Source of the DNA: JARBUG01 sp035628915
GTDB taxonomy: Bacteria; Bacillota; Sulfobacillia; Symbiobacteriales; Symbiobacteriaceae
Direction of reading: 5' to 3'
Assembly (NCBI GenBank): GCA_035628915.1
Contig: DASPIW010000036.1
Coordinates: 1-64,000, forward strand
Length of the DNA stretch: 64,000 bases
Part shown: positions 24,594-33,072 of the stretch, piece after piece
Numbering within the stretch: the first letter of the stretch is position 1
How the letters are laid out: each line of letters opens with the position of its first letter
The notes under the pieces: model-generated
The model's input: the letters and a program-made list of their open reading frames with translations, nothing else
Told to the model about the DNA's origin: nothing
Database searches by the model: none
Position numbers and translations under genes: made by a program

Positions 24594-26273
24594 CTATTGG
24601 GTGTCGGTAAAGCTCGTTACTCGGAAGACCTCTTCCGGGGTGGTAGTGCCCTCCAGGGCCTTGTTTAGCCCGCTTGTAATCAGGAGCTGCATGCCGTCAT
24701 GGACGGCCTGGCCGCGAATGTCAGCCAGCGAGCAGCGCCTGGTAACCAGATCCTGAATGGCCGGTGAGACCCGCAGCAGTTCGAAAACCGGGAACCGGCC
24801 CGAATACCCCGTTCCGCTGCAGCGGGGGCAGCCCACCGCCCGGTACAGCGTCGCCTTTCCCGGCCCTTTTGGTACGCAGCCGTAGTCGGCGAATACGTCG
24901 GCGTCGACCGGGAATCCTTCCCGGCACTGGGTGCAGACTCTGCGCAGCAGGCGCTGTGCCAGCACGCCCAGGACAGATGAGGCGATCAGGTACGGTTCGA
25001 CCTCCATGTCGAGCAGGCGGGTCAGGGCGCCGGCGGCGTCGTTGGTGTGCAGCGTCGACAGGACCATGTGGCCCGTGAGGGCGGAACGCACGGCCACATC
25101 CGCCGTTTCGCTGTCGCGGATTTCGCCGATCATGATGATGTTGGGGTCCTGACGAAGGATGGCACGGAGACCGTCGGCAAATGTGAGGCCGGCCTTTGGG
25201 TTTACCTGGACATGGCTGACGCCCGCCAACTGGTACTCAACGGGGTCTTCAATGGTGACGATGTTCTTCTCCGGCGAGTTGAGGTAAGCAAGGGTCGACA
25301 TGAGAGTGGATGTTTTGCCGCTCCCCGTGGGGCCTGTCACCAGCACCATGCCGTGGGGGCGCCTGACGCAAGAGGTATACCACTGTATAGTCTGCTGGCT
25401 GAAGCCCAGTTCCTCGAGCTTGGGCAGTGCATGAGTACGATTGAAAATTCTCAGTACTACTTTCTCGCCGTGAACGGTCGGGAGGGTGCTAACGCGCAGG
25501 TCGACGTTGCGGCCCTTGTCCCGCAGTTCGATGCGACCGTCCTGAGGCGACCGGCGTTCAGAAATATCCAGCCCGGCGAGAACTTTGATGCGGGCCACTA
25601 CCGGGGCGTGATACGCTATTTGTGGGTTCATGATTTCTCGCAGAAAGCCGTCGACGCGAAAGCGAACCCGAAACTGGTTCTCTGCAGGTTCGATATGGAT
25701 GTCGCTGGCCCGTTCGGAGATCGCCCGGTCCACCAGTTCGTTGACCAACTGCACTACGGGTGCATCGTCCAGCTCTGGCGGCAGCTGGATCTCGGTGGTC
25801 GCTCCGATCTCGCCGGTGCCATCCCGCTGCTTCAGAGAGGCGAGCCGCTCATACTGGACGATGGCCTTGTTGAGCCCCTGCCGGGTGCATGCGACGGGCT
25901 GAACACCTCGGCGGGTCAGATGACGAATTTCGTCAAGTGAGAAGACGTCCAGCGGATCGGCCATGGCCACGTAGAGAAGTCCGAACTCCTCACGCAGTGG
26001 GAGGGCGCTGGTTTTGCGGGCCGCTGACGGGGGCAGCAGGCGGGCAACCGCCATGTCGACTTGCAGCTCGTGATCGGCGACAAAGGGGATTCCGAGCTGA
26101 TCAGCGATGGCCCGCGCCACATCCGTTTCCGTAAGGTAGCCAAGGGCCACCAGGACTTCACCCAGGCGGTGGCCGGAGGCTTTCTGGACCTCCAGCGCCT
26201 TGGCCAACTCTCCTGGCCCAATCAGTCCCGATTGGACGAGGCTGTCGCCCAGGAGCTTTTTGTCTGAAGCCAT
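24594..26273 (-). CDS. pilB: Type IV pilus assembly ATPase PilB
   Basis: 559 residues. It powers pilus extension. An N-terminal GspE_N domain (about 1-150; SGLIGPGELAKALEVQKASG), then the ATPase with SDIHIEPAENQFRVRFRVDG, Walker A GPTGSGKTS, Walker B IIMIGEIRDSET and HMVLSTLHTNDAAG. The zinc tetracysteine CTQC ... CPRC typical of PilB/GspE is present, unlike PilT. ATG 26271-26273 is preferred after GGGGGGGAG. First gene of the pil cluster; I see no clear sigma-A promoter upstream. Confidence 0.95.
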   Translation of the reverse strand: MASDKKLLGDSLVQSGLIGPGELAKALEVQKASGHRLGEVLVALGYLTETDVARAIADQLGIPFVADHELQVDMAVARLLPPSAARKTSALPLREEFGLLYVAMADPLDVFSLDEIRHLTRRGVQPVACTRQGLNKAIVQYERLASLKQRDGTGEIGATTEIQLPPELDDAPVVQLVNELVDRAISERASDIHIEPAENQFRVRFRVDGFLREIMNPQIAYHAPVVARIKVLAGLDISERRSPQDGRIELRDKGRNVDLRVSTLPTVHGEKVVLRIFNRTHALPKLEELGFSQQTIQWYTSCVRRPHGMVLVTGPTGSGKTSTLMSTLAYLNSPEKNIVTIEDPVEYQLAGVSHVQVNPKAGLTFADGLRAILRQDPNIIMIGEIRDSETADVAVRSALTGHMVLSTLHTNDAAGALTRLLDMEVEPYLIASSVLGVLAQRLLRRVCTQCREGFPVDADVFADYGCVPKGPGKATLYRAVGCPRCSGTGYSGRFPVFELLRVSPAIQDLVTRRCSLADIRGQAVHDGMQLLITSGLNKALEGTTTPEEVFRVTSFTDTQ

Positions 26274-26429
26274 GGGCTCCCCCCCGGCGTTGAGACAGAC
26301 TAGGACATTAGGAAGTATCTTCCACATGGATTCTTCACTTCCTGCTAGTTCACCTAAAAAATGTTATTTCTTGCAGTTACTATGGGCTTGCCGTTGTTTG
26401 CGGACAGCGAAAAAATCGGGAGGCGCTTC

Positions 26430-26753
26430 ATGCTACTGAGTATCGGAGTGCTGGTTGGGGAGTCGGCGTTGGCCTACCTGGTGCTGGAGGCCGTCTTCCG
26501 CTATGTGGACGTCTCGCCTGCGGGCCTGGCCGTGCGGCTCCGCCGGTGGTGTTACGTGTATGCCAGTTTGGCCGCTGCGGCGGGGCTGGCGGGCGCGTGG
26601 GCGCAGTTCCGGCTGGCAGGGCCCATGGGCCTGGCTGTGGCCGCGGGGAACTGGGTTCCCTGGTGGCTTCTCTGGCGCTTCGGTTTGCGCAAGCAGCTCA
26701 CGTTCCTGATTAAGGATGATGGGGGAACAGCGTACACGAAGCCCGACCGGTGA
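26430..26753 (+). CDS. Small membrane protein, unknown
   Basis: 107 residues with three likely membrane helices (about 3-22, 36-57, 65-82) and Arg-rich loops (RLRRW). No family recognised. The start ATG 26430 follows GGGAGG by 7 nt; the frame stays open upstream to 26361 but without a better site. The last seven codons and the stop lie inside a 20-bp perfect palindrome (26729-26773). It is convergent with the gene at 26775 and divergent from pilB. Confidence 0.65.
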   Translation: MLLSIGVLVGESALAYLVLEAVFRYVDVSPAGLAVRLRRWCYVYASLAAAAGLAGAWAQFRLAGPMGLAVAAGNWVPWWLLWRFGLRKQLTFLIKDDGGTAYTKPDR

Positions 26754-26773
26754 GGTCGGGCTTCGTGTACGCT
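26729..26773. terminator. Perfect 20-bp palindrome at the end of the small membrane gene
   Basis: 26729-26748 and 26754-26773 are perfect inverted copies with a 5-nt loop (GGTGA) containing part of the stop codon. It is placed between convergent genes (the minus-strand gene stops at 26775), so it can act in both directions, but neither side has a T-run. Confidence 0.7.
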
Positions 26774-26774
26774 G

Positions 26775-27122
26775 CTATGAGAAGGGGGTGGAAAGGCCGT
26801 CTTCCAGGCCGTCGTCGAGGTCGTCGTGTAGGGCGCTTTGCACGCTGAATGTGTGATGGTACTGGAAGTTGCGGTCATCATCTTCGGTCACCTTGAGAAG
26901 GTGGCCGTCCCAGGTGAGCTGGGTCCGGCCGGTGGGCGAAGCGGTCTGCCACTGACCGGTGGCCTGCAGATAGTCAAACGCATCGCAGGCGAGGCTGACC
27001 ATCTCTTCCTCGTCCGAGTGCTTGGAGGAAGGGGCGAAAGTCAGGACTTGCCAGATCCGTTCAAAGAGCGGGTAGTCCTGCGGGTCCCGGTGTAAGCGAT
27101 CATATAGGCTTCGCACGTCCAT
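26775..27122 (-). CDS. Hypothetical acidic protein
   Basis: 115 residues, start ATG 27120-27122 after AAGGAGGG. No family recognised. It is acidic, with an aromatic core (PLFERIWQVLTF, WDGHLLKVTEDDD) and an Asp/Leu-rich tail (LHDDLDDGLEDGLS). The frame is open further upstream but is antisense there. It lies 44 nt after sfsA and may be the last gene of the moaD-aor-sfsA unit. Confidence 0.6.
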   Translation of the reverse strand: MDVRSLYDRLHRDPQDYPLFERIWQVLTFAPSSKHSDEEEMVSLACDAFDYLQATGQWQTASPTGRTQLTWDGHLLKVTEDDDRNFQYHHTFSVQSALHDDLDDGLEDGLSTPFS

Positions 27123-27166
27123 ACGGGGCGCCCTCCTTATTCCCTGGGCTGACACCGCTAGTATGC

Positions 27167-27850
27167 TCAGAAACGCAGCGGAACCGCTCCGGACAGGGCC
27201 GTTTTTTCCGGCGTCACATGAAACCGCCAGGCGTGGACTTCGACGCCGGCCGCGGCGCTGCGGCGCAGTTCGGCGCCGAATGCGGGGTCGATGTCGTCCC
27301 ATGGGCCGAACGCCTCGGCGTCGGCGCGCTGAATGACGAAGAGCACCGCCGTGCGATAGCCGTCGTCGCGCGCCCTGACCAATTCACGCAGGTGCCTGGA
27401 GCCCCGCCCGGTGGGAGCGTCCGGGAAGCGGGCGACCCGAGAGCCGTCCGGGTCCGTCAGCACAGATGTGACAGACTTGACCTCTACCAGACAGGGCGGC
27501 AGCCCGTCAGCGGTCAGGAGGAAGTCGATGCGGCTCTCACCATAGGTGAATTCCGGCCGCACGTGGGTGTACCCGGCGAACGGCGGGAGCTGGCAGATCT
27601 GACGGCGCAGGATCTTGCCGGGAAGGCCCGTGTCGACGGAGACCCAGGTGTCGCCGTGAGCGACCATGGTCAGGGTGCCGGCTGTCTGGCGGCCCGGCTG
27701 GGGGTCGTAGGTGAATTCGGCAGGAGCGCCCGGTACCAGCAGTTCAACCATCCTGCCGGAAGAGGCGATGTGGACCGGCGCCGTGGTGCCGTCCGGCAGG
27801 CGCACCAGGGCCACGAAGCGGTTCTGCCGCTCGACGAATGTGCCGCGCAT
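27167..27850 (-). CDS. sfsA: SfsA family nuclease-like protein
   Basis: 227 residues, normal for SfsA. An N-terminal OB-like part (GTFVERQNRFVALV) is followed by a PD-(D/E)XK-like core, ESRIDFLL ... CLVEVKSVT, and VLFVIQRADAEAF with the family's final FxP/HAWRF region. First described as a sugar fermentation regulator in E. coli; now considered a DNA/RNA-binding nuclease family. ATG 27850 starts 2 nt after the aldehyde oxidoreductase stop, so the genes are probably co-transcribed, though their link is unclear. Confidence 0.92.
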   Translation of the reverse strand: MRGTFVERQNRFVALVRLPDGTTAPVHIASSGRMVELLVPGAPAEFTYDPQPGRQTAGTLTMVAHGDTWVSVDTGLPGKILRRQICQLPPFAGYTHVRPEFTYGESRIDFLLTADGLPPCLVEVKSVTSVLTDPDGSRVARFPDAPTGRGSRHLRELVRARDDGYRTAVLFVIQRADAEAFGPWDDIDPAFGAELRRSAAAGVEVHAWRFHVTPEKTALSGAVPLRF

Positions 27851-27851
27851 G

Positions 27852-29798
27852 CTAACGGGCGAGGGCCGGCTGCTCGGTCCAGCCGAGGCCGAGTTCGAGG
27901 AGCCTGCCTTGGGTGGGCACGCCGGTGGCGGGGTCCCAGCCCATCATGCTGTAGTAGGTACGCAGCGCGTCGGCAATGCCGTCCTCGGGAACCGCTGTGC
28001 CCTTGAGGGGGCCGCTTTCGAACGGCGTGAGGAAGCGGCGGGCGAGCTTGTCCGTTTCGTGGGTCAGACCTTCGCGTAGGTTGAACAGCCGGCTGAGGGT
28101 GTTGACCCGCTCCCCGATCTTCATCAGGTCGTAGATGCTGGTGTTCCAGCCGGTGGCCGCCTGAATCAGCTCCGTGACCTGCTGCATTGTCCAAGGGAGG
28201 AACATACAGTAGATGGCGCTGTTCTGCAGGTGCCGCCAGTTGATGGTATACATGACCATCCGGACCTTGTCCGCCGATAGGTCGTGGGCGGGGAGCGGCT
28301 TGTAGATGCCAAGGGGATGCAGCGAGCGGGTGGCCTTCGTGTAGCCCGTGTCGTGAAAGTTGTGCATGTGGTCGGCGCCGGTGGGGCTGACCATGTAGCC
28401 CAGGCCCAGGCCGTGCTTGGCCCGCGGCTCGTGGGCGGGGATTTCCTGCTTCTTGACCACGGGGGCGAGTGCCACGGCTTCCGGGCCATACGCCTGTGCG
28501 GCGCGGAAGCTGCCCAGGGCCAGGCGGTCGCCGAAGCCTTCCCGGTGACCGATCTTTTCGATCATGCAGAGCCAGGCGTCAACGTTGCCGAAGCGGAGGT
28601 CCACCCCTTCCAGGTCGGCCTGCGGAATCAGGCCCTTCTCGGCGCATTCCATCGCCCAGGCAATGGTCGCCCCGCAGGAGATGGAGTCGAGCCCCAGGGC
28701 GCCCACCCGCATGTTGGCGTAAGCGATGGCTTCCAGGTCGTCGATGCCGCAGTTGGAGCCCATCATGCCGATGGTCTCGTACTCCGGACCGCCGTATGCG
28801 GGGTCGATTTCGTAGCGGCCGTGGCTTTCGGTCACCCGTTTGCACTTGACGACACAGGAGAAGCAGTTCTCCGTGGCCGTCAGGAGCCCGGTGTCTTTCA
28901 TCGTCTGGCCGGTAATCGCTTCGGCGCCCTTGTGTTCGTCAGACATGAGACAGGCTTCAGTGGGCGCCAGGGTATCGCCGTGGGGCGCCTTGCCGGGCCA
29001 GTGGCCGAAGCGGAAGTTGAGGGTGGGCAGATTGCCCTGCTGCGACGAACCGAGGGTGCCGCCGGCCGTCCCAAGTTCACCGAAGCCGGCATACAGCTTC
29101 TTGCCTACGGTCGCGACCCACTTGTTCAGCTCGAGAATCTTCTTCATGTCGGCGACAGCAGGCAGGGCACTGCCCCGCACGGCCACGCCCTTGAGCAGCT
29201 TGGAGCCCATGACGGCGCCCATGCCGCCCCGGCCCACGAATTCGTTAAGGTCGTTGGAGATGGTGGCATAAAGCGCCTGCTTCTCGCCTGCCGGTCCAAT
29301 CTGGGCGAAACGGATGCGCTGGTCGCCCAGTTCGGCGCGTACCGCCTGCTCGGCGGGCCTGCATTCCAATCCCCACAAGTGGGCGGCGTCCCGGATTGCG
29401 ATCTCGCCATCCTTGATCCATATGTATACGGGCTTGGCAGCGGCGCCTTCGATGATGAGCGCGTCAAATCCCGCCCGGCGCAGTTCGTGGCCCCAGAAGC
29501 CGCCGGCCTCGCCGCCGCCGTAGCCGCCCGTCAGGGGCGACTTGGCCCCGGCGGCGTGGCGCCCGCTGCCGGCAAAGGGCAGGCCGGTGAGCGGTCCGCA
29601 GGCGAAGATTAGCTTGTTCACCGGGCCGAGGGGGTCACAGCCCGCCGGCACTTCTTTATAAAGGAAGTAGGCGATGAAGCCGTGCCCGCCGAGGTAGGTG
29701 TGGTAGAACTCGTCGTCAGGGTGGTCAACGGTAATCAGCCCGGTGGTCAGGTTTACACGTGCGATGTTTCCGTGGTAGCCCTTGGATTCCAGTGCCAT
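27852..29798 (-). CDS. aor: Tungsten-containing aldehyde:ferredoxin oxidoreductase
   Basis: 648 residues, normal for AOR. It oxidises aldehydes to acids with ferredoxin as acceptor and uses a tungsto-bispterin cofactor and one 4Fe-4S cluster. Marks: YLGGHGFIAYFLY at the start, the pterin-binding LIFACGPLTGLPFAGSGRH region, GRGGMGAVMGSKLLKGVAV, cluster cysteines CFSCVVKC plus SISCG, and a late GLGLGYMVSPTGADH. ATG 29798 follows AAGGGGGACG. A MoaD-like gene sits upstream and sfsA downstream. Substrate class cannot be told from sequence alone. Confidence 0.95.
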   Translation of the reverse strand: MALESKGYHGNIARVNLTTGLITVDHPDDEFYHTYLGGHGFIAYFLYKEVPAGCDPLGPVNKLIFACGPLTGLPFAGSGRHAAGAKSPLTGGYGGGEAGGFWGHELRRAGFDALIIEGAAAKPVYIWIKDGEIAIRDAAHLWGLECRPAEQAVRAELGDQRIRFAQIGPAGEKQALYATISNDLNEFVGRGGMGAVMGSKLLKGVAVRGSALPAVADMKKILELNKWVATVGKKLYAGFGELGTAGGTLGSSQQGNLPTLNFRFGHWPGKAPHGDTLAPTEACLMSDEHKGAEAITGQTMKDTGLLTATENCFSCVVKCKRVTESHGRYEIDPAYGGPEYETIGMMGSNCGIDDLEAIAYANMRVGALGLDSISCGATIAWAMECAEKGLIPQADLEGVDLRFGNVDAWLCMIEKIGHREGFGDRLALGSFRAAQAYGPEAVALAPVVKKQEIPAHEPRAKHGLGLGYMVSPTGADHMHNFHDTGYTKATRSLHPLGIYKPLPAHDLSADKVRMVMYTINWRHLQNSAIYCMFLPWTMQQVTELIQAATGWNTSIYDLMKIGERVNTLSRLFNLREGLTHETDKLARRFLTPFESGPLKGTAVPEDGIADALRTYYSMMGWDPATGVPTQGRLLELGLGWTEQPALAR

Positions 29799-29824
29799 GG
29801 TGCTGCTCGTCCCCCTTCTTGCCC

Positions 29825-30049
29825 TCAGCCGCCTTCCATTGGAGCCAGAAGCATGACCTGGTCGCCGTCGTGAAGCGGGTCCGCCTCGAGAGCCCGTTTG
29901 CCGTTGACGGCCACGAGCAGGACCTCTTCCCAGGGGATGCCGCTGGCGTCGATCAACATCCTGACCGTGGCAGCGTCAGGCAGTTCCAGTTCGAACCCCT
30001 CCGGGCGGTACCGCCGGAGATGGCCCTGTACACGCACGGTGACTTTCAC
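29825..30049 (-). CDS. MoaD/ThiS-like ubiquitin-fold sulphur carrier
   Basis: 74 residues ending in the required Gly-Gly (MEGG). Beta-grasp features: KVTVRVQGHLRRY, VLLVAVNGKRA, HDGDQVMLLAPMEGG. Immediately upstream of the aldehyde oxidoreductase, so it probably delivers sulphur for the tungsten-pterin cofactor. The start GTG 30047-30049 follows GGAGGT. Co-transcribed with aor from the promoter at 30087-30115. Confidence 0.88.
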   Translation of the reverse strand: MKVTVRVQGHLRRYRPEGFELELPDAATVRMLIDASGIPWEEVLLVAVNGKRALEADPLHDGDQVMLLAPMEGG

Positions 30050-30086
30050 CTGCCGGCGACCTCCTCATTTCGTGACCCTAAACATG

Positions 30087-30137
30087 ATCATACCAATTGG
30101 TTACCCAACTGGAAAGGGCTCGGGCCTGTGGTAGAAT
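30087..30137. promoter_or_regulatory. Overlapping divergent promoters for moaD-aor and alaX
   Basis: Minus strand: TTTCCA (30110-30115), 17-nt spacer, TATGAT (30087-30092), leading to the moaD-aor unit. Plus strand: extended -10 TGGTAGAAT (TAGAAT at 30132-30137) with a weak CTGGAA at 30109-30114, leading to alaX. The two -35 regions overlap, so they may compete. Confidence 0.5.
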
Positions 30138-30151
30138 GGAGCTATAGCTCC
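30138..30151. promoter_or_regulatory. 14-bp palindrome at the alaX start of transcription
   Basis: GGAGCTATAGCTCC is a perfect 14-bp palindrome placed just after the alaX -10 box, a position suited to a repressor. Confidence 0.4.
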
Positions 30152-30170
30152 TCCGGAAAGGTGATGTCCG

Positions 30171-31376
30171 GTGTCAACCGCAAAGCTGTTCCATATGGAT
30201 GCGTACCGCACGGAGTTCGCCGCCCAAGTTCTGTCTTGCGTGCCCGCAGGGGACAAGTGGGACGTCATTTTGGACCAGACCTGCTTCTTTGCCATGTCGG
30301 GCGGTCAGCCGAGCGATCTGGGCGTCCTGGGTGGGCGCCGGGTGCTCGACGCACGGGAAGATGAAGCTGCCGGGGAGATCATCCACACGGTGGACGGGCC
30401 CCTTTCCGGGGAAGTGCGCGGCCAGGTCGACTGGCAGCGCCGGCTGGACCACTCGGAGCAGCATACGGGCCAGCATCTGCTCTCCGCCGCCTTTGAACAC
30501 TTCATGGACGGCGAGACCGTCTCCTGGCATTTAGGCGCCGACAGCTGCACGGTGGATATCGCCATCGACAGTCTTACCGCCCAGCAGGCCGAGCAGATCG
30601 AGGTGGAATGCAACCGCGTAATCCGGGCCGTATTGCCCGTGATGACGCACGTAGTGGACAAGGAAGGCGTCAAGGCGTTTCCCATGCGCAAGCCGCCCGC
30701 GGTGGACGGCGACATCCGGGTGGTCGAGATTCAGGGCTACGACTGGTCGGGCTGCGGCGGCACTCATGTGCGCTCCACCGGCGAGCTGGGGCTGCTGAAA
30801 ATCAAGTCCTGGGAGAAGAACAAGAAGTTCGTCCGGGTGGAGTTCCTGGTGGGCCAGCGGGCGATTCGTGACTACCAGCGCCTCGACCAGATGACCCGGG
30901 AGCTGGCGCGTTCGCTGTCGATCCACGTCATGGATCTTCCGGGATACGTCGACCGGTCAAAGGAAGAGTGCTCCGGCCTGCGCAAGCAGCTGAAAATGGC
31001 CCAGGAGCGGCTGCTGGAGATCGAGGCGGCGGAACTGCTGACCGAGGCCCGCAGGGTCGGAGGCGCCCGGGTGGTCCGGCAGGTGGTGGGCGGCCGGCCC
31101 CTTGATGAAGTGAAGCTGCTGGCCGGAAAAGTAGCGGCCCATGCCGGCACGGTGGCCATTTTCGGGACCAAGGGCGCCATTCCGCAGATTGTGCTGTACC
31201 GGTCGGTCGATCTCCGGCTGGACATGGGCGCCGTCATTCGTCAGGTGCTGCCGCTGATCGACGGCAAGGGCGGCGGCTCGCCGGTTCAGGCGCAGGGCGC
31301 CGGCAGCCGGCCGGAAGGCCTGGAGCACGCTCTGGATACAGCCCTGCAGAGGATTGCCGAAATGCTGACCGCATAG
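30171..31376 (+). CDS. alaX: Alanyl-tRNA editing protein AlaX (long form)
   Basis: 401 residues. It hydrolyses Ser- or Gly-tRNA(Ala). An N-terminal AlaRS-like barrel (CFFAMSGGQPSDLG), the editing domain with zinc ligands HSEQHTGQHLL (H-x3-H) and CGGTH, a coiled coil (about 245-275), then a DHHA1-like C-terminal domain (about 290-395, ending GAGSRPEGLEHALD; the family's G-GG-x-[AP] motif). Long AlaX proteins have this DHHA1 domain. The start GTG 30171 follows AAGGTGAT. Its terminator is at 31386-31420. Confidence 0.94.
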   Translation: MSTAKLFHMDAYRTEFAAQVLSCVPAGDKWDVILDQTCFFAMSGGQPSDLGVLGGRRVLDAREDEAAGEIIHTVDGPLSGEVRGQVDWQRRLDHSEQHTGQHLLSAAFEHFMDGETVSWHLGADSCTVDIAIDSLTAQQAEQIEVECNRVIRAVLPVMTHVVDKEGVKAFPMRKPPAVDGDIRVVEIQGYDWSGCGGTHVRSTGELGLLKIKSWEKNKKFVRVEFLVGQRAIRDYQRLDQMTRELARSLSIHVMDLPGYVDRSKEECSGLRKQLKMAQERLLEIEAAELLTEARRVGGARVVRQVVGGRPLDEVKLLAGKVAAHAGTVAIFGTKGAIPQIVLYRSVDLRLDMGAVIRQVLPLIDGKGGGSPVQAQGAGSRPEGLEHALDTALQRIAEMLTA

Positions 31377-31385
31377 GAAACGGAA

Positions 31386-31420
31386 AGACCCAGGCCGGGG
31401 TTGGCCTGGGTCTGGCTTTT
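31386..31420 (+). terminator. Terminator of alaX
   Basis: Perfect 11-bp stem AGACCCAGGCC/GGCCTGGGTCT, 6-nt loop, then GGCTTTTTCTTT. Confidence 0.9.
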
Positions 31421-31433
31421 TCTTTACCTTGAT

Positions 31434-32087
31434 TCAGGAAGCTTTGACGATGCCGTCGGACAGAGCCGGCAGCACCTGATTTACGAAGATGTCGACCAGG
31501 GCCGGGTCAAACTGGGTGCCTGCGCCTTGTTCCAGACGTCGCGCCGCCTCGGTGCTCTCCACGCCCCGGCGGTAGGGCCGGTCGGCAGTCATGCTGTCGT
31601 ATGCGTCGCAGACGCTGATGATGCGGGCCTCCAGGGGAAGGTCCCCGCCCGCGATGCCATATGGATAACCCTTGCCGTCATACCGCTCGTGGTGGAGGGC
31701 CACAGCCGGCAGGACCGATTCCAGGGCCGAGCAGGAGCGCAGGATCTCGGCACCGAGTTCAGGGTGGGTCTTGATGGCCTGCCACTCGGCGTCGGTAAGG
31801 GCGCCGGGTTTGTCGAGGATCGCTTCGTCGATGCCGATCTTGCCCATGTCGTGCAGGAGGGCGCACCGCTCCAGATGGCGCACCTGCGAGTAGGGGAGAT
31901 CAAGCGCAAGGGTAAGGGCCGCTGCGTACCGGGCGACCCGTTCACTGTGGTCGGCCGTGGATGGTGATTTGGCCCGCAGCGCTGACAGGAAGGCAACCAC
32001 TGCTTCATCGGCTCCGACCTTCCGCTGTGCGGCGATGGACGACACCCGCCCGACTTCGGGCGCCCAGACCATCCAACTAGCTGCCAT
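31434..32087 (-). CDS. HD-GYP domain phosphohydrolase
   Basis: 217 residues, almost all one HD-GYP domain: H in TADHSERVARYA, HDMGKIGID, HHERYDGKGYPYG (the GYP signature), ISVCDAYDSMTADRPYRR, and an FDPALVDIF end. The family degrades cyclic di-GMP. No receiver or sensor domain precedes it, only about 40 residues. ATG 32085-32087 follows CAGGGGGGC; the frame is open 16 codons further but lacks a site. Divergent from the methyltransferase gene. Confidence 0.9.
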   Translation of the reverse strand: MAASWMVWAPEVGRVSSIAAQRKVGADEAVVAFLSALRAKSPSTADHSERVARYAAALTLALDLPYSQVRHLERCALLHDMGKIGIDEAILDKPGALTDAEWQAIKTHPELGAEILRSCSALESVLPAVALHHERYDGKGYPYGIAGGDLPLEARIISVCDAYDSMTADRPYRRGVESTEAARRLEQGAGTQFDPALVDIFVNQVLPALSDGIVKAS

Positions 32088-32203
32088 ATGAAAGCCCCCC
32101 TGATTGTCTCCCCCTGCGAGTCTCTGAACTATCACATATGTACGATTGACATGAGAGTGCTTATGGGGGTTCGATTAAGAAAAGTACAAAAGGAGGCGCA
32201 CCG

Positions 32204-32974
32204 ATGGCAGACAATGCGGAGCCAATTCGCTGGAACGACGTTGCCGATTTGTACGACAGCTATGTGCGGGTCACGTTTGACGTTCCCTTCCTGGTCGGCG
32301 AGGCCAGGAAGACCGGGGGCGAGGTCCTAGAACTGATGTGCGGCACCGGCAGGGTCTCCCTTCCCCTCGTCGAGGCCGGCGTCCGGCTGACGTGCGTCGA
32401 CAACGCCCCGGAGATGCTGCGCCAGCTTAGCGACAAGCTGGGGCAGCGGGGCTTGTCGGCAAATCTCCGTCTCATGGATGTACGAGAGCTCGACCTGCCT
32501 CAAAAGTTCGCTCTGATCATGATTCCCTTTCACGCCTTTGCGGAACTAACATCCGAGGAGGATCAGAGGCGGGCGCTGATGCGCATCCACGCTCATCTGG
32601 TCGACGGCGGGCGCTTTATCTGTACGCTGCACAATCCGCCGGTGCGGCTGAAGCCGGTGGATGGGATCATGCGCCTGTGGGGCAGCCACGCGGCGCCCGG
32701 GGGCGAGGGAAGGCTCTTGCTGTGGGGCGCCGAAACCCGGGATGCTGAGGCCGGGGTCGTCAACGGGGTCGAGGTCTTCGAGCTATACGACCGTTCCGGT
32801 CACATGGAGTCGAAACGGCTGCTGGAGTTCCGGTTCCGGCTGCTGGAGCGGGCTCAGTTTGAGCGCCTGGCGGCGGATGCGGGATTTGTGATCGAGGCCC
32901 TGTTTGGCGGATACTCCTATGAACCCTTTGATGATGCAAGGAGTCGATTCTTGGTCTATGTCCTCCGCAAATGA
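32204..32974 (+). CDS. Class I SAM-dependent methyltransferase
   Basis: 256 residues. SAM-binding motif I is VLELMCGTGRVSLPL, followed by LTCVDNAPEML (acidic residue for the ribose) and RLMDVRELDL. The rest, with FHAFAELTSEEDQRRALMRI and a GYSYEPFDD end, fits small-molecule methyltransferases; the substrate is unknown. ATG 32204 follows AAAAGGAGG. A TTGACA at 32146 lies upstream, though a clear -10 is lacking. Confidence 0.85.
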   Translation: MADNAEPIRWNDVADLYDSYVRVTFDVPFLVGEARKTGGEVLELMCGTGRVSLPLVEAGVRLTCVDNAPEMLRQLSDKLGQRGLSANLRLMDVRELDLPQKFALIMIPFHAFAELTSEEDQRRALMRIHAHLVDGGRFICTLHNPPVRLKPVDGIMRLWGSHAAPGGEGRLLLWGAETRDAEAGVVNGVEVFELYDRSGHMESKRLLEFRFRLLERAQFERLAADAGFVIEALFGGYSYEPFDDARSRFLVYVLRK

Positions 32975-33022
32975 AGACAGAAGACGTGATTTTGCCGCGG
33001 AGGCCGCGGAAGACGCGAAAAG

Positions 33023-33060
33023 AAGCCCCGTGCCGCGACCAACGTCGCAACACGGGGCTT
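33023..33060 (-). terminator. Terminator of the CPA2 antiporter gene
   Basis: Stem AAGCCCCGTG/CACGGGGCTT extended by imperfect GTCGCGG/TTGCGAC pairing, followed by CTTTT on the minus strand; it also faces the methyltransferase gene. Confidence 0.8.
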
Positions 33061-33072
33061 CACTTACGGTCC

